From positions 53,232 through 117,231 of the forward strand of contig JAECUM010011059.1 of assembly GCA_016617855.1 (NCBI GenBank): a DNA stretch of 64,000 nucleotides. The letters run 5' to 3'. The translations under genes were made by a program, and so were the position numbers. The notes under the pieces were generated by a model. It saw only the letters and a program-made list of their open reading frames with translations. It was not told where the DNA came from and searched no databases. Source of the stretch: Megalonaias nervosa (Eukaryota; Mollusca; Bivalvia; Unionida; Unionidae). This document shows, piece by piece, positions 10,001 to 21,100 of the stretch; position 1 is the first letter of the stretch; every line of letters begins with the position of its first letter.

Positions 10001-13000
10001 TTTATAAAATTTTGACATCACTTTCTTGTAACCATATATGATTTTGAAAGATGCTAAAAGGCAACCCAGTTGACAATATTTATTTGCCAATTGAAATTTT
10101 TGGTTGCAGATGTGACCATTTTAGTAATCCTAAGATGTGAGGCATGGACTTTGAAGTTATCAGAGACTGTCTCTGTTATAAATATTAGGTTCTACATTTT
10201 GCAGTGTACGGGGTATTCCCCATATGGAGATCAAAATGATTTAAGCAATGTTTATTCACTTTCTGGAATCAGAATGATTCAGGCACAGTATATTCCTCTT
10301 ATGTTCAGCTGCAAAGAGCTATTTGAGATTACTAACAAGCTAATGTCAAGGAACAAATGTACACCACTTCCAGCTACCTTCTCTCTAGTCGACCTTCCGG
10401 ACTTGTTTGCAAATTTCTTCCATGACAAAGTACAAACCATCAGAGATAAACTTGACAACACAATTTCAGTTGACTCGTTGTCACCATACAGTAGTGATAC
10501 AGAATGTCAGCGGCATCCGTTAGCAGCATTTGAACTTGTCTCTATCGATTTAGTGCGTACAATCGTGATGAAGAGTGCACCAGAGTCATGTGAACTTGAT
10601 CCGATTCTGACGTCACTGCTGCTAGAGTGCTTAGATCCAATATTGCCTTCACTAACTGATGTTATTAATACCTCTCTCTCATCTGGGGAATTCCCATCAT
10701 TTTACAAAACTGCCATTGTAAAGCCTCTGCTGAAGAAACGAACACGACCATAATGATTTAAAGAACTACTGCCCAGTTTCTAATCTCCAATTCATGTCAA
10801 AAATCTTAGAAAAAGTTGTTCTATCCCAACTTGTATCTCATCTGAATTCAAACAGTCTTTTTAGCAATGTACAGTCTGCATATCGCCCTTGCCACAGTAC
10901 TGAAACTACTCTTTTGAAAGTAGTCAATGACCTTCTCTCTGCTTTGGATAGCGGAAAGATTACAGTTCTCACTCTGCTTGACTTGTGTGCAGCATTTGAC
11001 ACTATAGACCATGATATATTACTTCACTGTCTCCAGCATGTATTTGGCATTCATGATAAGGCCTTACTATGGTTCAAGTCCTACTTGGTCAACAGGACAC
11101 AAATTGTGTCCGCAAATGGTAAACACTCCAGCCCAGTTGATCTATGCTGTGGTGTTCCACAGGGGTCTGTTCTTTGACCTGTTCTCTTCATTCTATACAC
11201 TCAGCCAATCTCAAGTGTCATAGATCATCATCCATTGTCTCACCAATTGTATGCTGATGACACCCAAATATACAAATCTAGCCATCCAACTGAAGTTGAA
11301 GCTACCATCCAAGGCGTAGAGAGGTGCATTTCCGATGTGAAATCATGGATGACATGTAACAAGCTGCAGATGAATGATGATAAAACTGAAGAAGCCATTC
11401 TGATTACAACACAAAGACTTTCTCATCCACATCCTTTACCTCAGACAATAAATATCAGCAACACCAACATTAAATTCACACAGTCAGTACGAAACCTCGG
11501 TGTTACTCTTGACAGTACTCTCTCATCGCACCAACATGTCATGAACATATGCAAGGCTGCATATCTTGAGCTGAGACACATCAGCTCCATTCGCAAGTAT
11601 CTTTCAGTTGATGCCACTAAAACACTTGTGTGTTCCTTAGTACTTTCAAGACTGGACTATTGTAACTCAGTTTTGTCTGGGTATCTCAATATCTACTCCA
11701 GAAACTTCAAAAAGTTCAAAACACAGCTTCTCGGATCATCCTTAGAATACCACGATCAGAGCACGCCTCTCCCCTGCTCCGTACCCTACACTGGCTATCC
11801 ATACGATCCAGAATTAAACACAAAATGTGTTCTCTGTGCTATGTTTCACTGACGGGCTCCAGTTCAACATACCTATCTGACCTCACCCATGTGTACACAC
11901 CCGCAAGATACTTAAGCTCCTCTTCTGACACTCGTATTCTTATTATTCCCACTATGAAAATGAAATCATATGGACAACGCTCTTTTGCATACCAGGGCCC
12001 AGCAATGTGGAACAAATTGCCCACTGCACTTAGACACAAAGACACAGTGATCTCATTCAAGAGCGCTCTTAAAACTCACCTATTTCAACTGCAAGAACAG
12101 ACTTAAAGACCTAATAATGTATCCTTGCCTTAAATATTTACAGCATATTTTCTGTTTCTACTTTCGTGGTATTTGTTTTTATTTTTGTAATCATATCATT
12201 ATATATGTTTTTTAAGTGTTGTCAAATGTTGTAAAGCGCTTAGAGCTTCTAAAGATTAGGCACTATACAAAGTCCTCATTATTATTATTATTATTATGGA
12301 TATCAGAATGATTCAGACACAGTATATTCTCCTTATGGTTATCAGAATTATTTAAGCACTGTATATTAACTTTATGGTTATCAGAATGATTTAAGCACTG
12401 TATATTAACTTTATGGATATCAAAATGATTCTCTGGTGGCCTAGTGGTTAGAGTATCTGCCTTGGATGCGGGAGGTTGTGGGTTTGATCCCTGCCGAGTC
12501 ATACTAAAGACTTACAAAAATAGTACTAACAACTGCCTCCCTAGGCACTCAGCATTAAGAGGTTAGTGTTAGGACAGGTTGGCCTGGTGTCAGGATAATG
12601 TGACTGGGTGGGACATCATCTACATGTCTGCGGCATGATGCCCCAGTGCTAGACATCACTATAAACTGCCACACTGCAGACATCGTAGCAGTATGACTGA
12701 ACAATTGTTAAAGCTACGTTAAAAATCCAAATCAGACACACACACACACACTCAAAATGATTCAAGCAGTGTATATTCACTTTATGGATATATATATCAG
12801 AATGATTCAAGCAATGTGTTGTCATTTTATGGATATCAGAATGATTCAAGCAATATATGTTAAATTTATGGATATCAGAATGATTCAAGCAATGTATATT
12901 AAATTTATGGATATCAGAATGATTCAAGCAATTTATGTTCACTTTCTGGATATCAGAATGATTAAAGCACTGTACATTCCCCATATGAAGATCAGAATGA

Positions 13001-16000
13001 TTCAAGAAATACCTTGATCTAGTTGCATAAATGTACTGTCACAGTGATAGAGATTTGCTGGGAAAACAAAATATTGACATGGGGGTTAACTTGAAAATTA
13101 CAAAGTCATCTCTAAGAAAGGTACATGCCTGTGACTTAACTTCCCATGGTTGCTTCAGAATGATGCATGGAACACTGTGTCCAAGTTCCATATCAGACCC
13201 AGTACTGGAGATTAGGACATAGTGACCTAGATCCTCTTCAGTGGTTTAGAACATTGTAGGAATTGGGGGCGCTCACCAGTTATTATGTACTTTTGAGAGA
13301 GTGACGTATGTAAGGTGAAGTTGTTTGCATTTAAAACACGCACAGTGGAGAGAATGTTGGCATACCTTTATGCTACTTTGATGTAATGTGACTGACATTT
13401 CTTTGGATATCGAACTTTTGGAAATTTTAAATGATCTTAGCACACTGCTAACTAAAATGACTGCTCCCTTGTGCTCCAAAAATCAGCCTGAATTTGTCTA
13501 AAGTACACTATCCTTAGCAGCTATTAAAATAGGGAAAATGAATTTTGCCAGACTAGACAATACCAGCTTCTGGAAGTGCAATGAATGAATTACCAAATAC
13601 ATAAAATGTAAAAAAAGTTATCAGCTCTTTTTTTTTACAATTTACCTCCGAAGTTCAGGAAGTGAAAATGACCAAGTGGAGCTAGCACTTTTTTGAAAGG
13701 TGCACATCTGGAGTAAGGCCAAGCTGTATACTCTATAACCCATATTACACGCATCAATCATACACCAAAATAAAGGGAACTAAAGGTTCTTTGAACAATA
13801 CCTAAGATATACAAGGTCTGTTTTAAATAGCCAGTAAAACTAGTGAGGAAACCCAGGGGAATTCTTTTTCTTTAAAATTCTAAACCTATGCAAAATACGA
13901 AACTGTAGAGTGCCACCTTAAAACAAATATAAAAATTTATGCAATTATGTTTCTTATTTTCATATTATTATGTATGATGTTCTGAATAAAATGGTACCTT
14001 AACATTGATTTTATGCATGAAAATAAGCTAATTATGCTTATTTTGCTCTTGCTTACATAATTTGCCATGAGGCATATTTGTGTGAGTAGTGACCTTAAAT
14101 ATGGGGAAATTAGAAGTCTTAGAATATAGGAATAAAGTCAACTTAAATTTAAAACTGTTACATTAAGTAAAAGAAACATATATTGAAAATGTTTCTTTTC
14201 ATTTATTTGCAATGAAATTAAAAAATAAATGATGACAAAGCAAATTTACTTTCTTCCATATTAAACAATAAGCTAATATTGTACCCTTTGACCTTTGACC
14301 TTTATGAACCTCACCTGTTCCATCCCTTTTCAAACTGTAAAATTTATTGTTAACATCTCAGGAATAATTATGGCTAGTTTCATATTCCTGTCTATCAGAA
14401 TAACACTGGTTGCTATGTTGACAAAATGCAATGCACATTTTTAAAATAGTTCACTTTTTATCATAAGGTGGGGGGGGGCTGTACCTGTTTGAGACTCTGA
14501 CACTAATAAATACTGTTCTGAGAGGGGAAATACAGGAGAATTATTCAGAAGGACTGTTTTGATGCTTGTGACTTAAATATTTCAGCCATACAATCAAAAT
14601 TAAATCCTACAATAATAATATCTATGTGCTCACCAGTCATTATGTACTTTTGAGAGAGTGACGTATGTAAGGTGAAGTTGTTTGCATTTAAAACACGCAC
14701 AGTGGAGAGAATGTTGGCATACCTTTATGCTACTTTGATGTAATGTGACTGACATTTCTTTGGATATTGAACTTTTGGAAATTTTAAATGATCTTAGCAC
14801 ACTGCTAACAAAAATGACTGCTCCCTTGTGCTCCAAAACTCAGCCTGAATTTGTCTAAAGGACACTATCCTTAGCAGCTATTAAAATAGGGAAAATGAAT
14901 TTTGCCAGACTAGACAATACCAGCTTCTGAAAGTGCAATGAATGAATTACCAAATATATAAAATGTAAAAAAAGTTATCAGCTCTTTTTTTTTACAATTT
15001 ACCTCTGAAGTTCAGGAAGTGAAAATGACCAAGTGGAGCTAGCACTTTTTGAAAGGTGCACATCTGGAGTAAGGCCAAGCTGTATACTCTATAACCCATA
15101 TTACACCCATCAATCATACACCAAAATAAAGGGAATTAAAGGTTCTTTTAACAATACCTAAGATATACAAGGTCTTTTTTAAATAGCCAGTATAACTAGT
15201 GAGGAAACCCGGGGGAATTCTATTTCTTTAAAATTCTAACCCTATGCAAAATACGAAACTGTAGAGCGCCACCAATTATTGATCAGATTCCATGAACGTA
15301 CCATTCCAGCAACCATTTTCTCCAGCATTCCAATCACCTTTTTTGTCCCAGATACATGCTATCAGTTCTTTCATTTATAAATGATATGATGAATATAACA
15401 ATCTACTCATGTTTATTTTTACTTGGCATCCTAGCTAAGTTTTGTTATGAACATAATCAAATAGAGAGGTAATTTTGCTCTCAGACTGAATATTTATTAA
15501 GTGTGCCAGAGGCATGACTTGATTTCTGTGTCATCTCTGTGCACATCTGTCCACTTATAGATCAGCCCATCTATGCGCACCCAAAATTAAGATTGAAATT
15601 AATGATCATCTGCCTTAAGCTAAATGTTAAACCATTTTACTAGCTAAATAAAATATAAACTGGACAAAACAGGGGGTCTCTTTTGTTACATATATTTCAA
15701 AAATGATTATGCATTCAGTAATTTTATTAAATTGGTGCTGTTTTAAAAGGATTAATGATGAAATATGTATCTCTTTATGAAAGACATACATCAATCATTT
15801 TGATGAGAATCTGCTTGTGATGAATATTATTTCTTGGGTTATGTTCATCAAAAAGTACCAATATAAATCTTTCGCAATGAGTAGTTAAATCTGTCATATG
15901 TAAATGCTGTTGGGCAAGCTTCAACAGAGACAAAATGCAGTTATACCATTAGTTAGGTACCCTGTGTCTGTTACAGAATTTTCTCTCAAGAGTTAATTGC

Positions 16001-18073
16001 CATGTTTCTCACACGAGTTGATTGCCACAGTACTTTTTGTTAGGAACCCTGGGTCTGTTACAGAAGTTTCTCTTAAAGAGTTAATTGCAACAGCATCATT
16101 AGTTAGGTACCCTGGGTCAGTTATAATAGAAGTTTTTCTCAAGAGTTAGACTAACTTTGAATGGAGAATATCAAGAAACACTGATGCGCATTTTAGATGA
16201 AATAAATCATGCTCATTTTTCATTGATGAAGGGAAAAGAAATAGAACACAGAGTAATAATTTTCATCCATACAATTCAGTCTAACTTGCAATCCTCCCTT
16301 AGAAATTTAAATTTAGACATAATGCTTTGGTTTAAAGTGTATTATTTTGCTCTGTTTTGCAGCAGTTGAGTCAGTTTTGGTATGATGATGATTCTGCAGT
16401 TAGACTTGCTGAAGCTGCATTGGATGCAGCAGGGAGAAATGGACGGTAAAACAAATATGAAAGATACAAAATTTGTCAGAGAACAGGTGGAGTGCATTAT
16501 TTTAGATGTTTTCATCCATCTGTTGTCACGTTCGTTTCTACACTGTAACCACCACTACCTGCAGTTACCCGATTTTGTGGATAGGTTGCACTTATAGTAA
16601 AGAAAAACACTATTGATTTAATGGTTAAGTGTTTGAATGTCAGGTTTGCTGTGGCTGAAAGAAGAAGAAAAAAGGTTTCTACACAATGACTCGGGTCCTC
16701 CACAATCTACAATTACCAAACTTTATGGATTGCTTGCAATTAGGGTAAGGAAGAATCATAAAAATTTCAGGGTTAAAAAATTAAAGGTCAAGAATGCTGT
16801 GGCTGAAATAAGAAGATGGTTTTAACACAAAACTCTAGTTATCCATCATCAACAGTTGCCAAATTTTGTGGATAGCTTGCACTTGGGGTAAGTAAGAATC
16901 CTTTTGATTTTGGGGTCAAAAGATTATGGTCACTGTGACTGAAAAAATAGTTTCCACAAAATAGCACAAGTTTCCCACATTCAAAAGTTACCAAACTTTG
17001 TGGATGGCTTGCACGGGGAGGAAGGAAAAACCTTATCCATTTCAGAATTAAAAAGTTCCAAGGTCAAGGTCATTGTGACTAAAAAGAAGAAAAAGGGTTT
17101 CAAGCTCCTTTTGTTCTACATCATTTACTAGTACTAAACTTTGTGATTGGCTTACACTAAAGGTAAGGAAAAAAATCTTATGATTTTAGTTTCAAAATGG
17201 TCAGAGGTCAAATTCACTGTGACTATAAGAAGCAAAATGTTTTCCACATGATAATAGTCCTCCATAACAGAACTGGACCATACTTTGTGGAAGGCTTGTA
17301 TTTGGGGTAAGATAGAGACCTTTTGAAGTTTATGTCAGAGGTCAAGGTCACTAACTGAAGAGAAAGTAGTTTCTGCACAAAAACTATTGTTCTAGACCAG
17401 ATACCTTCATGAAGCTGTGGATGACTTGCACATTAGGTGAAAAAAGATGCCTGATGATTCTGGAGTGGAAACAATCAAAAGCTAAGGCCACTGAAAAAAG
17501 GAAAGTGGCTTTACATAATAACTTTAGTTCTTCACAATGTACCTTGACCAGAGTTTGTGGACAGCTTGCATTTAAGGTATGGAAGAGTGAGATTGCCTTT
17601 TGAGCAGAGACCAGGTCATATTTCCCATCCAAAAATGGCATTCATTATGTAATGTTTGTATGTACATTTGTTTAGATTTGAAACATTTGAAAATATTAAA
17701 TGTTACTTACTGCAAAGTGAAGTATCTATCAATCTTGTTTACTGTGGATGTTGACTAGTAAGTATATAGCCTCCATTTTCGTGCAGGTCCAAACAGTCCG
17801 TATTCGTACTCTCTTCTCATACATGCCAACTATTATGCTTTTGGAGTACCATAGTTAATGTTATTTTTCGTACACAAAAAAATTATTAATTTTGGTGTAC
17901 AAAAAATTATATATAAAATAAATAATTATCATTTTGTGGTAATGCCCGTGTACGAGAAATAAAGGGATCATACTCGAACAAGGTCGACGGAACACACAAC
18001 ACTCGACAACCTAACGTACAAAACAAATGTACAAATTGTGTCTCATTCTGCTCTCAACTCAAGAATCTGATTG

Positions 18074-18112
<39 letters not shown>

Positions 18113-21100
18113 ATCTTTATTGTTCAGGAATCAGTTACCTGTCAGTTGTGTTATTCCTTACGTAAACACTACAAGGGCACTATTATATTCCAATGGCAAT
18201 TAAAACCTGAATAAATAAATCGTTTCTGTTGTACTGGTAATTATGGGATCCATTGTCAGTAGGCCACATGGCTATGCAGACGTAATATACATGCTAATTA
18301 AATACTCTTTGACTTTTAGCTTGGTCTTTTCCAGTAAATACTGGATTGAAGACCAGATTCACCTCAACAGATCAAATTAAGGAGGCTCTGCGTAGGGAAA
18401 TGAGGCTACCCATGGGGTGTTGAAAATGTGTACGACAAGCCCATCAGCTCAAGAACAATATTAATCTACTGAACTTGTGCTGAAGCCATTGAAAAAAATG
18501 GCAAATGAATTTAAGAGAGAGAGAGAGAGGGAACAACAAAGCAACATGTATCAAAAAATATTTTTATATTATAAACACATCATGTTATTTTCAAGGATAC
18601 AGTTTGTGATCCAATGCTGGACGAATGCACAAAATTAACTGGGTTTTTATAGTTTTTACTGCATTACTATATCGAAACAATAAGATTAATTGCCCAGTGG
18701 TCTGTGGTCTTCACTTCATCCTCTACTGAGATATTATTTTTACTGGATAAATAAACTCAAATGGCTTCAGAACTCATTTTTCAAATGAGCACGTTTCTTG
18801 GCTACAGACTGAAGTAATAAAGAGTGCTCATTAACGATGTTGTCCAGCTGTTAATGAATAGCGGCATATATTGTAATGACAACAACAAAACAAAAACATC
18901 ATATATATTTTCTTGCCGATACAAAAGACAAAGAAGGGCAGTATGATGAATGCGAATAGATTCTCAGTTAACAAAACAGTTGCCCTTTCCGAGTAAGCTG
19001 AGCAAAGGGCTTTCTACACACTTATAATTGGTGAATATTTCTTTACCGGTAGTTGTTTATTTTCTTTTCCATTATTAGATGCCTCAGTTACGCTTTTAGG
19101 TGAAGATTTCAGATAATTGGGTTTGTGTTTAATTGAGGAAACAAATATTTATATTTCTCATGTGGGATTATACCAAATATACTCGGTAAAGAATAAATTG
19201 GTCGTTTTGCATATCTAAGTGATACATCGTTTTATATAAGAAAAATAATAGGATGACCCCAAAAAATGTGAAGTTTTGTGTACGAAAAAATATGATAGCT
19301 TTAATTAATTATTATTTTATGGCTTGATGGTGTACAAAAAATTAAAGGGTACGAAAAATAACATTAAATATGGTAATCATTATGCTTTTTTTCACCTAAT
19401 TATATCCATACATGCCAACCATTATGCTGAGGACAATGCAAATATTTTAAGTGATGGAACCTAAGATAGTATCAATGCCTTGAGTAAATATACAATGAAG
19501 TAATAAAATCTTGACATTGACTTGAGCCAATATATTGGATGAAGGAATATAACTGACAAAGCCTAAAATGGTCATTTAAACAAGGTTACCCTTTTCAGAT
19601 GCTACCTCATTCAATGAAGATTCGTTTATTGTAAATCATGGACCTAATTTGTATTTCAGGTGAACCAGTGATTCTTGTAATGATAGATTAATGTGCATAG
19701 ACAAGTAAAAGTGGCTTCTTACTCCCCACCCCGTTAATTTGGAATAGTGAACAACAGAAGGCAAACACAAAAACTGTGATCTAGCCTTACAGTGTCAAAC
19801 TTGCAATCTTTATATTTCAGTATTGTGTGTGTAAGTGCCCCTACAACTTACAAGAAGATAAAACAGCTGGACAAGAGCAGCTCTGATGTGAAATGCTTGG
19901 AATATGATGAAAGGTTCAAAATGTTTGGAGAAGACTTTGTATTCTACGACTACAGAGACCCTCTGAATCTTCCAGAGAAATGGAAGAATACTTTCGATGT
20001 TGTTGTGGTAGATCCTCCATTTCTTTCTGATGAGTGTTTGTGTAAAACAGCAGTAACTGTAAAATTCCTGGCCAAAGACAAGATTATACTTTGTACAGGT
20101 AAGCTTATCATCACCTAAAGGGTTTTTCTTAACTCTTGGCAGTTGGAAAAGTTGACTACCACCATTATCCTTTTATTAAAGTATGTTTAATTTTTTTACT
20201 ATCGTTTACTATGAGGGTTTATGTGATTGTATGGGAAATGAACTGGCTATTTCAGGGTACTCCTCGAGGTACTTCCCACTTCTGTAAGTGGTCGTCAAGT
20301 CTCTACCAACTACCTGTGTTGATTTAAGTTATTAAGTTAGCATTGAATTGAGAAAATTTAAACAGTTTGGATGACCATGTGTCACTATATCTTGCCTTTT
20401 TAAACAAACTTGAGTTTACACTACAGAGCAATAGGACCTTGTCCTCAATAGATGTCCTTGTTCATTATCACAAAATGAAATGAGAAACAAAACATCTTTT
20501 CTCATTCCTATATTGATTGTCCTGTTTGTTTACGATTGTGCTTTCCAAATGAATGCTGGTGGAGGATATCCCATGTAACTGGATTAGTTTTCATCATTTG
20601 ATGTACTGCGATCACAGCATCAGTATTCTCAGTACACCATCTTGACTTTGACCTTCAATTTTCATATAGGAAAGTGTGAAAAATATTTCTTTATGCAGGT
20701 GTAGAATAGGAAAATTGTACCTTCTGGATCAGAATACTGCATTAGACACTCAGCAAAGCCTCATGTTTGATGCAACATTCAGACCTTGAATGGAATTTTC
20801 CTATCTTACACTGACACACAAGATGATAAATAGTATGAGGCAAACTATCCATTCATGTGTGTGAGTATCAGAATTATATTTGAATTTGTATTGAAAAACT
20901 TCCATACATTGTATAATTATATTCATCGATTCCATATTGTACATTGTCAGCAGCTTTAAATAGCATTTTCATAAGCTCTTAGATGACACTGCTCAAATTC
21001 ATATAAGAGATATTTGCCTTTGATTCTGCTATACCAGTTTTTCTTTTAAGTACCTACCATGTCAGTTACCATGGTTCCTCTTAGGACTTGAAACTAAAGG

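Noticed and set aside
12263..12502. Frame with MTRQGSNPQPPASKADTLTTRPPE
   Set aside because: Reverse translation of the SINE tRNA-like head at 12431.
12263..13017. Repetitive peptides such as NHSDIHK and MIQA...FMDIR
   Set aside because: These are translations of the 38-bp minisatellite in both strands, not a protein with repeats.
13273..13479. Two similar 68-codon frames on the - strand (also 14630-14836)
   Set aside because: They exist only because the 650-bp element is duplicated; composition and lack of homologues do not support coding.
13265..15273. LTR retrotransposon with two LTRs
   Set aside because: The direct repeats lack TG...CA ends, the 0.7-kb spacer has no gag, pol, primer-binding site or polypurine tract that I can see.
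16157..16369. 70-codon open frame just before EEF1AKMT1 exon 2
   Set aside because: It overlaps the exon 2 acceptor tract in a different frame and has no family similarity; it is chance.
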